Shown piece by piece: positions 1-8,704 of a stretch of 64,000 nt of DNA. Each line of letters begins with the position of its first letter. Position 1 is the stretch's first letter. Source of the DNA: CAZLFQ01 sp964558975 (lineage in GTDB: Bacteria > Pseudomonadota > Alphaproteobacteria > Rickettsiales > Midichloriaceae); assembly GCA_964558975.1 (NCBI GenBank), contig CAZLFQ010000002.1, positions 186,001 through 250,000 of the forward strand, written 5' to 3'. The position numbers were made by a program, and so were the translations under genes. The notes beneath the pieces are model-generated. The model saw only the letters and a program-made list of their open reading frames with translations. It was not told where the DNA came from and searched no databases.

Positions 1-588
1 TTTGGCCCTATGAAACCAGTTGGTTTAACTAATCCTAATTCAAGTGAAAAACCCTATGCGGTAGTGCAACTACGCCAAGATAATAAACTTGGAACACTTT
101 ATAATATCGTTGGGTTCCAAACTAAGATTAAATATGGAGACCAGCAAAAAATTTTAAAGCTAATCCCAGGGTTAGAAAATGCTGAATTCGCAAGGCTTGG
201 GGGACTGCATAGAAATACATTTATTAAAAGCCCCATTCTTTTAGACAATCAGTTACGACTAAAATCTAAACCTAATTTACGCTTTGCTGGGCAAATCACT
301 GGTGTTGAAGGATACTTAGAAAGTGCAGCATGCGGATTACTTGCTGGTATGTTTGCGGCATATGAAGCTCTACAAAAAGATTTTGTTATGCCACCCCGCG
401 AATCAGCTTTAGGATCTCTTCTCTCACATATTACGGGAGAGGCTAATGCTGATACATTTCAACCAATGAATATAAACTACGGCCTATTTCCGCCATTAAT
501 AAGTGCAAAAAAAATCCATAATCGTAAGGAAATATTTTCTCAAAGGGCTGTAGCAGCAATAGAAAACTGGAAAACTATACTCAATTAA
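1..588 (+). CDS. trmFO: TrmFO, folate-dependent tRNA U54 methyltransferase (5' truncated by window)
   Basis: C-terminal 195 residues of the FAD- and methylenetetrahydrofolate-dependent enzyme that makes m5U54 in the tRNA T loop. The frame is open from base 1, where it reads FGPMKPVGL, a signature of the TrmFO/Gid family. The Met at base 10 is therefore internal and not the start. Downstream is the flavoprotein C-terminal signature GYLESAACGLLAGMFAAYE, followed by the region that closes the FAD-binding fold. The end looks complete and stops at TAA. The N-terminal dinucleotide-binding part lies outside the window. Family assignment is firm; activity cannot be judged from a partial gene. Confidence 0.93.
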   Translation, partial: FGPMKPVGLTNPNSSEKPYAVVQLRQDNKLGTLYNIVGFQTKIKYGDQQKILKLIPGLENAEFARLGGLHRNTFIKSPILLDNQLRLKSKPNLRFAGQITGVEGYLESAACGLLAGMFAAYEALQKDFVMPPRESALGSLLSHITGEANADTFQPMNINYGLFPPLISAKKIHNRKEIFSQRAVAAIENWKTILN

Positions 589-626
589 GATATCGTTAGC
601 ATTATAATTTCAACATATACCATAGT

Positions 627-1250
627 ATGAGCTATCCCAACCCCAACACACTGTACCCAATTGAAGGGGTAACAAGAACGGTCTTCTTAAAAAACATAAT
701 AAAAAGCCCGCAAATTATTGTGGGTGATTATACGTATTATGATGACCCCGAAGATATATATAATTTTGAGAAAAATGTTCTCTACTTATTTGATTTCATG
801 GGAGACAAATTAATCATAGGAAAATTTTGCCAACTAGCCAGCGGTGTAAGATTCATTATGAACGGATCAAACCACGCTATGAACGGAGTTTCAACCTACC
901 CTTTTAAAGTATTTGGTAAAGCTTGGAAAGATGCATCAATGGATGTTGTTAGCAAAGGTGATACAGTTATTGGCAACGATGTTTGGATTGGCAATGGAGT
1001 CACCGTAATGCAGGGAATCAAAATTGGCGATGGCGCTATAATTGGAACTAATAGCTTAGTTACAAAAGATATAGAGCCATACACTATAGTTGGCGGCAAC
1101 CCTGCTCGACCAATAAGAAAAAGATTTGATGACGCCACAATTGAATTCCTACTTGAACTTAAATGGTGGGACTGGTCACCAGAAAAAATCACACAAAATT
1201 TGACTGCTATTACGACGGGCGATATATATTCTCTAAAGCACATTAGCTAG
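627..1250 (+). CDS. Vat/CatB-type xenobiotic O-acetyltransferase
   Basis: 207-residue left-handed beta-helix acyltransferase of the xenobiotic acetyltransferase group, which includes Vat streptogramin A and CatB chloramphenicol acetyltransferases. The N terminus (YPIEG), the IIGKFCQ turn, the MNGSNHAMNG motif and VIGNDVWIGNGV follow Vat enzymes almost segment by segment. His83 in MNGSNHAMNG is the expected catalytic base. Hexapeptide repeats run from about 63-80 and 110-160, then the helical tail with KWWDWSPEKI. Length matches Vat proteins (about 205-220). It stands alone, 38 bases after trmFO. Acetyl-CoA use is expected from the family. The true substrate is unknown, and many chromosomal homologues have no proven resistance role. 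Confidence 0.88.
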   Translation: MSYPNPNTLYPIEGVTRTVFLKNIIKSPQIIVGDYTYYDDPEDIYNFEKNVLYLFDFMGDKLIIGKFCQLASGVRFIMNGSNHAMNGVSTYPFKVFGKAWKDASMDVVSKGDTVIGNDVWIGNGVTVMQGIKIGDGAIIGTNSLVTKDIEPYTIVGGNPARPIRKRFDDATIEFLLELKWWDWSPEKITQNLTAITTGDIYSLKHIS

Positions 1251-1473
1251 GCAAAATGAAAATAAACAATAAGCACTATGAGTTCTCAAAATGCTCAAAA
1301 TTTCTATGATAAATTAGGATGTTTTGTGTGGACGTGGCTTGAAAAATTAAAACTTCTGGACGTTCAGAAGCCATAGAAATATCAAAACACTAATACTTCA
1401 TAAGTCCAGCAAATAACACTATATAGTCTCGGAAATAAGTACTAGAATGCGGGGAAAGAAATAATATTAAATC
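1251..1473. other. Intergenic spacer with a possible gene remnant
   Basis: 222 bases without a convincing gene. A 32-codon open frame at 1278-1376 begins MSSQNAQNFYDKLGCF, which loosely recalls the N terminus of small SAM methyltransferases (YDKL near the start), then hits a stop. It could be a decayed fragment, but the match is too short to claim. The spacer also holds two inverted repeats. One is a 9-base pair, ATTTCTATG with CATAGAAAT, enclosing about 60 bases. The other is CTTCTG/CAGAAG with a 6-base loop inside it. No clear promoter or terminator is visible. Confidence 0.3.
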
Positions 1474-2418
1474 ATGCAAACAAATTATAAAATAGAAGTT
1501 CTACCTTACAGCTCTGCTTGGCCAGAAATATTTGAGAAGGAAGCCGCACTTATAAAAGAAATTTTGGGTGATAATTGCATTGCAATTCACCATATAGGCT
1601 CTACATCTGTACCAGAACTTTCGGCGAAACCTATAATTGATATCATTCCTGTAGTCAGGGATATCAATCTTATTGATAATGTAAATTCGCAAATGGCAGC
1701 ATTAGGTTATGAAGCTAAAGGCGAACATGGGATGTTATTCAGGCGCTATTTTCAAAAAGGAAACCCTAGAACTTTCAATGTTCATGTATATGAACAAGCT
1801 AATGCAGAAATTGATCGCTGCATTAAATTCCGTGATTGGATGCGAAACAACATTGATGACAGAGAAGCTTATTCAGAATTAAAAAAACAATTAGCTGCAA
1901 AATTCCCTAATGATATTTTTGGATACTGTTTTGGCAAAGATGAATTCGTAGCCATGATTGATAATAAGACAGGCTTTGACGGTTTAAGAGTAGTAAAAGC
2001 ATTAACCCCGACCGAGTGTGAATTTGTCAAAAAAGCTCGTCAAAAATATTTTTTTGATAAAAATGAGAGTGCTGATCCTTATACCCATACATTTGATCTC
2101 CCAGATCATGTTCACCTAGTTTTATATAAAGGCTCAAGAATAACGGGCTACACACATATTCAATATTGGCCTAATTCAAGGGCTACAATACGAATTCTTA
2201 TTATTGAGAATTTCTCCAGAAATCAATCTTTTGGAAGAAGTTTTTTGAAGAGTTGCGAGAGATGGTTAAAGAGCCAAGGATACGATACTCTCCACGTTGA
2301 GTCTTCGCCTGAGGCACTAAACTTTTATACAAAATGCGGCTATAGAGACATGCCTTTCAATAACCCAGAAGAACATCAAGGCTTTGTACACGATATAGCG
2401 TTGGGCAAAATGATATAA
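1474..2418 (+). CDS. GrpB-family nucleotidyltransferase-like / GNAT acetyltransferase fusion
   Basis: 314 residues in two halves. Residues 1-165 are a GrpB (UPF0157) domain with the hallmarks IHHIGSTSVPELSAKPIIDI and YCFGKDEF near its end. GrpB belongs to the nucleotidyltransferase superfamily and is often fused to CoaE. Residues 170-314 look like a GNAT N-acetyltransferase. They carry a run resembling the acetyl-CoA loop (FSRNQSFGRSFLKSCERWLKSQGY) and the typical end ESSPEALNFYTKCGY. The gene is monocistronic in appearance, with 15 bases to the converging kinase gene. The substrate is unknown. Both domain calls come from recognised motifs; any functional link between the halves is inference. 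Confidence 0.85.
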   Translation: MQTNYKIEVLPYSSAWPEIFEKEAALIKEILGDNCIAIHHIGSTSVPELSAKPIIDIIPVVRDINLIDNVNSQMAALGYEAKGEHGMLFRRYFQKGNPRTFNVHVYEQANAEIDRCIKFRDWMRNNIDDREAYSELKKQLAAKFPNDIFGYCFGKDEFVAMIDNKTGFDGLRVVKALTPTECEFVKKARQKYFFDKNESADPYTHTFDLPDHVHLVLYKGSRITGYTHIQYWPNSRATIRILIIENFSRNQSFGRSFLKSCERWLKSQGYDTLHVESSPEALNFYTKCGYRDMPFNNPEEHQGFVHDIALGKMI

Positions 2419-2435
2419 TAGAATGCGCGCGGATA

Positions 2436-3947
2436 TTAAGAGCCCAAAGAGTCCGTTGCTTCTATTTCGTTGCTTTGAATAGGAAATGAAAGTGTAATAG
2501 ATGTACCTAATCCAATTTCACTCTTAATGTCGAATTTACCACGCATTAGTTCAACTAACTTCTTGGTTAACGGCAACCCTAATCCTGTGCCATCATATCT
2601 ACGACTAAGCTTGTTATCAACCTGTCCAAATGGCGCTAATGCTCTGGCAAGATCTTGTGGAGCCATTCCAACACCTGTATCCTTAATCTCAATTAGCAAT
2701 GAACTTGTATCCAAGTCTTTCCATGCTCTAATAGCAACTGTACCATTTTCTTGAGTAAATTTAACAGCATTCGATAGTAGATTAAGAATTACTTGTTTCA
2801 ATCTTTTAGAATCAGCGAGTAAAACAACGTGATCACTTGGCAAATCATCAACTATTTTAACCTTAGCTTCATCAGCCCTAGGCATAACCATTCGTATGCT
2901 GATTTTGATTAATTTCGTTAGATCCACTTGCTCGAAATCTACTTGAAGCTTGTTTTCTTCAGCTTTTGAGAAATCTAATATATCATTTATCAAGCTAAGT
3001 AAGTGAACTCCTGAAGTATGAATATCTCTCACAAATTCTTTATACTGTTCATTACCAATTGGCCCCATAGACTCTGAATTTATTATTTCAGAAAACCCAA
3101 TAATTGCGTTAAGAGGAGTTCTCAATTCATGACTAACATTGGCAAGGAATTGTGATTTTGCTTTACTTTCAGATTCAGCACTTGCTTTTGCTGCAGCCAT
3201 TTCAAAACCAACTTCTTGCTGCTTCTCTAATACAACTTCAGCTTTTTGAGTCGATAATAAAACAGCTCCAGATAAAACTGATAAGGAAGCTATTATCATG
3301 AAAACTACTGTAAATTGTATTGTATTTAGCTTTTCAATAGTCTTGGTTACATCGTAATTTATCTCAAGTACAGCTGAAGTTTTTTCAGCTAGATCTTTGG
3401 TCTCTTCCTTTGGCTCAGTAACTATAATTGGAATGAATGACTTGATGACAGATTTTTTGACTTCTTGGCCATTAGTAATGTAATTTGCACTGCTAACAAA
3501 AATATTATTCTTACGCCCAGCAGTTGCAAGCTTTACGGCTTCTTCTATAGCCTTTTTATCTACAGTGGTGGACATAAATGTGTTAATTGGCACGATCTGA
3601 GTAGTGCTTGAGCTATCGAATAGAACGCTTTGATCTGGATTATATAAAATCACTTTCAAAACATTTTTTGATGCAAGATTATCAGCACTTTCTTTAACAA
3701 AAGTTGAATATTGAGATATAGTTGACCATTCACTTATCGGCCTACTGTTGAGATATGCTATTACTGGATAATATCGGTTCCAAACGGATCTAGTATATGC
3801 CTCTCCAGTCACTTGAGCTTGCTCTTCTGTACTAACTTTAACGATATCTTGTACAAACGTATGTTTAAAGTATATCCCTACGAGCAAGGTTATTACAACC
3901 AAGATAGCAAACAAAACAATCGTTATATTTCGTAAACTTGAAAACAT
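2436..3947 (-). CDS. PleC/DivJ-type membrane sensor histidine kinase
   Basis: 503-residue sensor kinase. It has a membrane segment at about 8-27, a periplasmic region of about 180 residues, a second membrane segment at about 211-231 and an Ala/Glu-rich coiled linker at 235-265. The HisKA motif FLANVSHELRTPLNAIIGF places the phosphoacceptor at His273. The ATPase domain is complete, with N box ILNLLSNAVKF (386-396), G1 DTGVGM (423-428) and G2 GTGLGLPL (453-460). SEIINSESMGPIGNEQYKEF after the His helix is characteristic of the alphaproteobacterial PleC/DivJ/PdhS group, which phosphorylates DivK/PleD-type receivers. No response regulator is adjacent. The ligand is unknown. It lies upstream of infC-thrS on the same strand in map order but is transcribed after them. 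Confidence 0.88.
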   Translation of the reverse strand: MFSSLRNITIVLFAILVVITLLVGIYFKHTFVQDIVKVSTEEQAQVTGEAYTRSVWNRYYPVIAYLNSRPISEWSTISQYSTFVKESADNLASKNVLKVILYNPDQSVLFDSSSTTQIVPINTFMSTTVDKKAIEEAVKLATAGRKNNIFVSSANYITNGQEVKKSVIKSFIPIIVTEPKEETKDLAEKTSAVLEINYDVTKTIEKLNTIQFTVVFMIIASLSVLSGAVLLSTQKAEVVLEKQQEVGFEMAAAKASAESESKAKSQFLANVSHELRTPLNAIIGFSEIINSESMGPIGNEQYKEFVRDIHTSGVHLLSLINDILDFSKAEENKLQVDFEQVDLTKLIKISIRMVMPRADEAKVKIVDDLPSDHVVLLADSKRLKQVILNLLSNAVKFTQENGTVAIRAWKDLDTSSLLIEIKDTGVGMAPQDLARALAPFGQVDNKLSRRYDGTGLGLPLTKKLVELMRGKFDIKSEIGLGTSITLSFPIQSNEIEATDSLGS

Positions 3948-4046
3948 CTTTCTCTAAAAATTCTAACATTAATAAACGCGTTAGCGCCTTCCAATATATT
4001 GATAATGCAGCTATTTTAAAAAGTTTTCAATAATTATTAACTGAAG

Positions 4047-4568
4047 TTATTTTGGAGACATCAGCATAAAGATTTGCTTCCCTTCGAGTTTGGGCTCTAC
4101 TTCTACTCTTGCGTAATCTTCAAGGTCTTGCTTAAATTTGGCTATCACAGCAAAGCCAACTTCATTATGCGTGACTTCTCTGCCTCTAAACACCAGCGTT
4201 ACCCTGACTTTATCACCGTTACTTAAGAATTTTTGTGCATTTCTAAGTTTAACTTGATAGTCACCAGAAGCAATTGTTGGCCTAACTTTAATTTCTTTAG
4301 TCTCAACAGTTTTTTGTTTTTTCCTAGCTTCTTGAGATTTCTTCTGAACTTCGTATTTAAACTTTCCGTAATTCATAATTTTGCAAACAGGTGGATTTGC
4401 ATTAGGCGATATCTCAACCAAATCTAATCCTTTTTCTTGCGCCATTCTCATGCCTTGGATTGGCGATACGACGCCAAGCATATTGCCTTGATCATCAATT
4501 AGACGTATTTCAGGATAATTAATTTCCCGATTGCATCTTGGTGTGTCTTTGTTAGTAGGTGCAGCTAT
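4047..4568 (-). CDS. infC: Translation initiation factor IF-3
   Basis: IF-3 prevents premature 70S joining and checks start-codon pairing. The first ATG (4481) would give only 144 residues and cut off the N-terminal domain. The frame continues upstream without a stop to 4587 and encodes the conserved lead-in INYPEIRLIDDQGNMLGVVS. The best start is an AUA at 4568, seven bases after an AAGGA sequence, giving 173 residues, the normal IF-3 length. An AUU at 4574 is also in frame but lies only two bases from AAGGA. Conserved signatures KGLDLVEISPNANPPVCKIM and GKFKYEVQKK follow. It lies 22 bases downstream of thrS on the same strand, the classic thrS-infC order. A non-AUG start is the basis of IF-3 autoregulation in other bacteria. 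Confidence 0.93.
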   Translation of the reverse strand: MAAPTNKDTPRCNREINYPEIRLIDDQGNMLGVVSPIQGMRMAQEKGLDLVEISPNANPPVCKIMNYGKFKYEVQKKSQEARKKQKTVETKEIKVRPTIASGDYQVKLRNAQKFLSNGDKVRVTLVFRGREVTHNEVGFAVIAKFKQDLEDYARVEVEPKLEGKQIFMLMSPK

Positions 4569-4580
4569 TTGAATATTCCT
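4566..4580 (-). promoter_or_regulatory. infC ribosome binding site with non-AUG (AUA) start
   Basis: On the minus strand AAGGA (4580-4576) is followed by seven bases and then AUA (4568-4566), at optimal Shine-Dalgarno spacing. No ATG, GTG or TTG occurs in frame between the upstream stop (4589-4587) and the internal ATG at 4481. The conserved IF-3 N-terminal sequence must therefore be initiated at AUA, or at the nearby AUU. Rare start codons on infC are established in E. coli (AUU). The choice between the two codons here is inferred from spacing. Confidence 0.75.
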
Positions 4581-4590
4581 TATTAGTTAA

Positions 4591-6510
4591 TTAAATGCGA
4601 GGCGTTGCCTCAGTTTTTACTTTATTCACAAATTCGTGAAGATCAAGTATTTCTTGGTTTTCTGAGCCTAATCTCCTAATGGAAACTTTGCGCTCTGCAC
4701 GTTCGTTTTTGCCAACTACGACAAAGATAGGAATTTTTCTTAACGAGTGCTTGCGTACTTTATAGTTAATTTTCTCGCTATCTAAGTCTAGCTCTGCGTT
4801 TATACCATTCGATTTTAGAAGTTCTTTAACTTCAATAGCATAATCGTCAATATCATTGGTAATACTTGCTACAACAACTGGCAATGGTGATAGCCATAAT
4901 GGCAAAACTCCTGAATAGTGCTCAAGCATAATTCCTATGAATCTCTCCATAGATCCTAAAATTGCCCTATGTAACATTACTGGACGCTGACGCGAGCCGT
5001 CCTCTGCTATATAATTTGCATCTAGACGCTCGGGAAGCACAAAATCAAGCTGCAAAGTGCCGCATTGCCAAGATCGACCGATAGCATCTGTTAGATGAAA
5101 CTCTAGTTTTGGCCCATAAAACGCCCCTTCTCCAGCCTCTATAGTATATTGCAATCCAGCTTTTTTAGATGCATCCTCAAGACCTTGCTCAGCCTTATCC
5201 CAAATCTCATCGCTACCAGCTCTTTTATCTGGTCGAGTTGCGATTACCACTCTAACATTTTCAAAACCTAAGTCTTTATATACCTGCATTACTAAATTAC
5301 AAAAAACAGAGGTCTCGGAGACGATCTGATCTTCGGTACAGAATATATGTGCATCGTCTTGCGTAAACTGACGCACCCTAATTAGTCCATGCATTGAGCC
5401 TGATGTCTCATTTCTATGACAGCAGCCAAACTCAGACATTCTTAATGGCAAATCACGGTATGATTTTATAGTTTGTTTAAAAATTTGGACATGCCCAGGG
5501 CAGTTCATAGGTTTTAAAGCAAAAATTTTATCGCTATCTGGCTCTTCGTCTTTAATTACAAACATTTTGTCGCGATAGTTTTCCCAGTGGCCACTTTGTT
5601 CCCAATACTTTTTTTCAAAAATTTGTGGTGTTTTAACTTCAACATAGTCAGACTTAGCGATTTTCGCTCGAATATAGTTTTCTAATTTGTTGTAAATTGC
5701 ATAACCCTTGGGATGCCAGAAAACCATCCCAGGCGCTTCATCTTGCAAATGGAATAATTCTAATTGCTTGCCTAATTTCCTATGGTCGCGTTTTTCGGCT
5801 TCTTCTAACTGATGCAGATAAGCTTTGAGCTGCTCATCACTCGCCCAAGCTGTACCATAAATCCTTTGCAGCATAGGCTTTGAGCTATCGCCACGCCAGT
5901 AAGCACCAGCAACTTTCATTAGCTTAAATGCTTTTACTTTACCTGTAGATGGCGAGTGTGGGCCGCGGCAAAGATCGGCGAACTCACCTTGGAAATATAG
6001 ACTAATTTCTTCCGAAGCAGGTAAATCTTGAATGATTTCAACTTTATAGTTCTCACCCAATTTTTTAAAGTGAGCAACCGCCTCATCACGAGACATAACT
6101 TTTCGCTCGATTTTAATATTGCGAGCAACAATTTTTTTCATCTCAGATTCTATTTTTGCCAAATCATCAGTGGAAAAAGGCTCGGCTCGGGCAAAGTCAT
6201 AATAGAAGCCATTTTCAATAGTTGGGCCTATTGTAACTTGTGTTTCTGGGAATAAATTTTTGACAGCTTCAGCTAATATGTGTGCCGCATCATGGCGGAT
6301 AATTTCCAAACCATCTTGGCTATCAGCAGTTATAACACTGATAGTGCAATCGCTTGATATTGTCGTTGAAAGATCTTTTAACTCACCATTTATTTTTACA
6401 GCCAAAGCTGCTTTTTCTAGGCTTTTGCTGATGCTTGCTGCAAATTCAAAGCCAGTAACTGGGCTTGGAAAGCTTTTTACCTTTCCATCTGGTAGAGTGA
6501 CGTTAATCAT
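4591..6510 (-). CDS. thrS: Threonyl-tRNA synthetase
   Basis: Class II synthetase charging tRNA-Thr. The start at 6510 (MINVTLPDGKVK) is preferred over the ATG six codons earlier. An AGG/AAGGAA stretch precedes it and homologues begin this way. Numbering from the longer form (add 6): TGS domain 8-66; editing domain with HDAAH (His79, His83) and LCRGPH (Cys187, His191); catalytic core with zinc ligands Cys343 (MNCPGH), His394 and His520; C-terminal anticodon-binding domain from about 548. All catalytic and zinc positions line up with the E. coli enzyme. The full length of about 639 residues is normal. It is followed by infC, so the two are probably cotranscribed. Confidence 0.96.
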   Translation of the reverse strand: MINVTLPDGKVKSFPSPVTGFEFAASISKSLEKAALAVKINGELKDLSTTISSDCTISVITADSQDGLEIIRHDAAHILAEAVKNLFPETQVTIGPTIENGFYYDFARAEPFSTDDLAKIESEMKKIVARNIKIERKVMSRDEAVAHFKKLGENYKVEIIQDLPASEEISLYFQGEFADLCRGPHSPSTGKVKAFKLMKVAGAYWRGDSSKPMLQRIYGTAWASDEQLKAYLHQLEEAEKRDHRKLGKQLELFHLQDEAPGMVFWHPKGYAIYNKLENYIRAKIAKSDYVEVKTPQIFEKKYWEQSGHWENYRDKMFVIKDEEPDSDKIFALKPMNCPGHVQIFKQTIKSYRDLPLRMSEFGCCHRNETSGSMHGLIRVRQFTQDDAHIFCTEDQIVSETSVFCNLVMQVYKDLGFENVRVVIATRPDKRAGSDEIWDKAEQGLEDASKKAGLQYTIEAGEGAFYGPKLEFHLTDAIGRSWQCGTLQLDFVLPERLDANYIAEDGSRQRPVMLHRAILGSMERFIGIMLEHYSGVLPLWLSPLPVVVASITNDIDDYAIEVKELLKSNGINAELDLDSEKINYKVRKHSLRKIPIFVVVGKNERAERKVSIRRLGSENQEILDLHEFVNKVKTEATPRI

Positions 6511-6564
6511 TTCCTTCGCCTGATGCATGTTGAAACATTAATTAATGTGCTTAATATACACGTA

Positions 6565-7269
6565 TTATAAGGAATTTGTAGCGGAATCTATGTCTTCCTT
6601 CAATTTTTTCAATAATTGATCTTTTGAAAGTGGTTTCGTTATTGGCTCAAGGAACTTTACTTTTATTGTTCCGCTTTTGATTATCCAAGATTTTGGCGGC
6701 CAGAGCTTGCCCGAATTCAAGGCTGCTAGAACAATTGGAATATCAGGTAACTCTTTATGCAATGCTGCAATCCCTGATTTATATTCAACACTTTCGCCAT
6801 CTTTTACTCTGGTTCCTTCAGGGAATATGACAATTGGTCGACCTTTGTCAAATGCTTTTCTTGCGGCTTCAGACATTTGCTTAACGATTGAAACGCCACC
6901 CTTGCGATCTATTGCTATCATCTCAATAAACCTTAAGTACAAGCCGTACAATGGTATTTTTAAAAGTTCTTTTTTTAATACAAATGCAGGGTTGTTCAGA
7001 TAATGAACAAAAAATATCGTCTCCCAAACAGACTGGTGTTTCGAAGCAATTATGCATCCGTCTTTTGGAAGGTTGTGTGCATTTATTATCTTTACCTTAA
7101 CGCAGCATATAACCCTAAGTGCAATTGTGAGTACATAACTCCAAGCAAAACCAACTTTTGCTGTTAGCTTTTGGCTTCTAAATGGCAATACAACACTACC
7201 CAGTATACCTACGATCAGTGTCCAAATTATTAAAAATATTATGAAAAGTATTGATCTAATTATTGTCAT
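6565..7269 (-). CDS. plsC: 1-acyl-sn-glycerol-3-phosphate acyltransferase
   Basis: 234-residue membrane acyltransferase that makes phosphatidic acid from lysophosphatidic acid in phospholipid synthesis. An N-terminal hydrophobic anchor spans about 3-30. Block I reads SKHQSVWETIFF, so the usual HX4D appears as HX4E, a variant I recall in alphaproteobacterial homologues. The later blocks are intact: IDRKGG, IVIFPEGTR and the proline-rich PIVLAALNSG. It lies 54 bases upstream of the thrS start on the same strand, with the psd/pssA lipid genes elsewhere in the window. Assignment is firm; acyl-donor preference (ACP or CoA) cannot be read. Confidence 0.92.
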   Translation of the reverse strand: MTIIRSILFIIFLIIWTLIVGILGSVVLPFRSQKLTAKVGFAWSYVLTIALRVICCVKVKIINAHNLPKDGCIIASKHQSVWETIFFVHYLNNPAFVLKKELLKIPLYGLYLRFIEMIAIDRKGGVSIVKQMSEAARKAFDKGRPIVIFPEGTRVKDGESVEYKSGIAALHKELPDIPIVLAALNSGKLWPPKSWIIKSGTIKVKFLEPITKPLSKDQLLKKLKEDIDSATNSL

Positions 7270-7337
7270 TTAACTAATGTGTTTCCCAAGTAATTTAATT
7301 TTGCTATACATAAAGCAACTGAACTTAATGTAACTAT

Positions 7338-7802
7338 ATGTCACAAGTCTTTAAAAATCTAGAGTCTAATGGATATACGCTTCCAGTATTGAGCCCAAAT
7401 CCTCAAGCGAAGTTCAAACCTTTTTTAATTTCTGGGAACCATGTTTACGTATCAGGCCAACTGCCACTTGGCTTTGGAGAAGTTAAAGAACATGTGGGGC
7501 AATTAGGCGCCAACATATCAATTGAGCAAGGACAAAAAATTGCCCATATTTGCGGGTTGAATGTTCTGGCTCAATTGCACACTGCAGTTGGCGATCTTGA
7601 TAAAGTAAAAAAATGTGTGAAGCTTACAATTTTTGTCAACTCAACTGCGTCATTTATAGAACAACCGGTTGTAGCCAATGCTGTATCAGACTTAATGCTT
7701 AAAGCGTTTGATACTAAAGGTGAGCATGCAAGATCTGCTATTGGAGTTGCGCAATTGCCATTAGGAGTTGCTGTAGAAGTTGAAGCTATTTTTGAGATAT
7801 AG
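7338..7802 (+). CDS. RidA family protein (YjgF/YER057c/UK114)
   Basis: 154-residue RidA-superfamily protein, normally a trimer that hydrolyses reactive enamine/imine intermediates. The family core is evident: ISGNHVYVSGQLPLG near the N terminus, VKLTIFVNSTASF in the middle, and HARSAIGVAQLPLGVAVEVEAIFE at the end. Arg in HARSAIG corresponds to the catalytic Arg of RidA. At 154 residues it is longer than classic RidA (about 128) and fits the subgroup with an N-terminal extension whose enzymatic activity is less certain. It overlaps or abuts the membrane-protein gene that follows, suggesting cotranscription. Confidence 0.88.
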   Translation: MSQVFKNLESNGYTLPVLSPNPQAKFKPFLISGNHVYVSGQLPLGFGEVKEHVGQLGANISIEQGQKIAHICGLNVLAQLHTAVGDLDKVKKCVKLTIFVNSTASFIEQPVVANAVSDLMLKAFDTKGEHARSAIGVAQLPLGVAVEVEAIFEI

Positions 7803-7806
7803 CATT

Positions 7807-8703
7807 TTGAAACTCGCATCTCTCAAAAATATTTTGATGGTATCTGCAAAAATTACCTTCATAATTTTTGCTTTCTACTGGGTATTTCACAAAATTAATT
7901 TCTCCAGTTTTGTCGAATATATTAAGCAAGTGAAGCTTGTTCCTTTGTTTTTTTCCTACGTGTGTCTACACATATCATTGTTTTTTAGTGCGTTTAGAAG
8001 CAGATATTATTTCTCAACATTTGGTTTGAAAGTGAGAAAGACTTTTGCAATTGCTTTATACTATGTAGGGATGATGTTCAACGTTGTACTCCCAGGGGGA
8101 ATAAGTGGCGATGGTTATAAAATATTTTATCTCAGCAAAGTTTCAAAGTTTTCCAAGATTACAGCTCTACGAATCATGTTTTACGAAAGAGTTAATGGCT
8201 TCTATATTTTAGCTTTATTTGGATTATTACTTTTACCATTCACTGAGTTTTGGAAAGTAATTCCATACGGTTTTGAAATCAGCGTCCTGCTTTTAATAAT
8301 GGTAACGCCATGTTATTTCTTTGGTGCGCATTATATAATTAAAGATAAATTTCAAACTGCTCTCAACGCTTCCGTATACTCATTTGGCGTGCAGTTGTTG
8401 CAAGTTATATCTGCAGCTTTTTTGGTTTATTCAATATTCCCTGAAGCGACTGCTAATGTTTATGTCGACTATATATTTTTATTCATTGTTGGAACTATTT
8501 TAGCGATTATTCCTATTTCTATAGGCGGGGCAGGCTTGAGGGAGCTCGCTATGATGTACGGACTACAGTTTATCAATAACGGGACAAGCATTGAGATGGG
8601 TGTTGCTTTCGCATCTTTATCTTTTGCATTGTATGTAGCAACAGCGCTGACTGGCTTGCCTATTTTTTATAATATGAGATCTATTAAGATTTCTAAAACG
8701 TAA
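7807..8703 (+). CDS. Lysylphosphatidylglycerol synthase TM-region (UPF0104) membrane protein
   Basis: Integral membrane protein of the MprF N-terminal/AglD-like family, with roughly seven to eight hydrophobic segments. Diagnostic motifs are YYVGMMFNVVLPGGISGDGYKIFYL and ISIGGAGLRELAMMYG; the GGISGD-like and GGxGxRE motifs define the family, which includes lipid flippases. The start is uncertain. A TTG at 7780 overlaps ridA, a TTG at 7807 gives the usual short N-terminal lead, and an ATG at 7837 starts almost inside the first membrane helix. I chose 7807. The C terminus has no aminoacyl-transferase domain, so it is probably a lipid or glycolipid translocase rather than a synthase. Confidence 0.82.
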   Translation: MKLASLKNILMVSAKITFIIFAFYWVFHKINFSSFVEYIKQVKLVPLFFSYVCLHISLFFSAFRSRYYFSTFGLKVRKTFAIALYYVGMMFNVVLPGGISGDGYKIFYLSKVSKFSKITALRIMFYERVNGFYILALFGLLLLPFTEFWKVIPYGFEISVLLLIMVTPCYFFGAHYIIKDKFQTALNASVYSFGVQLLQVISAAFLVYSIFPEATANVYVDYIFLFIVGTILAIIPISIGGAGLRELAMMYGLQFINNGTSIEMGVAFASLSFALYVATALTGLPIFYNMRSIKISKT

Positions 8704-8704
8704 A

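Noticed and set aside
1278..1376. 32-codon frame after the Vat-like gene as a methyltransferase pseudogene
   Set aside because: Only a handful of N-terminal residues look familiar, with no motif I or later sequence. Recorded in the spacer entry but not called as a gene.
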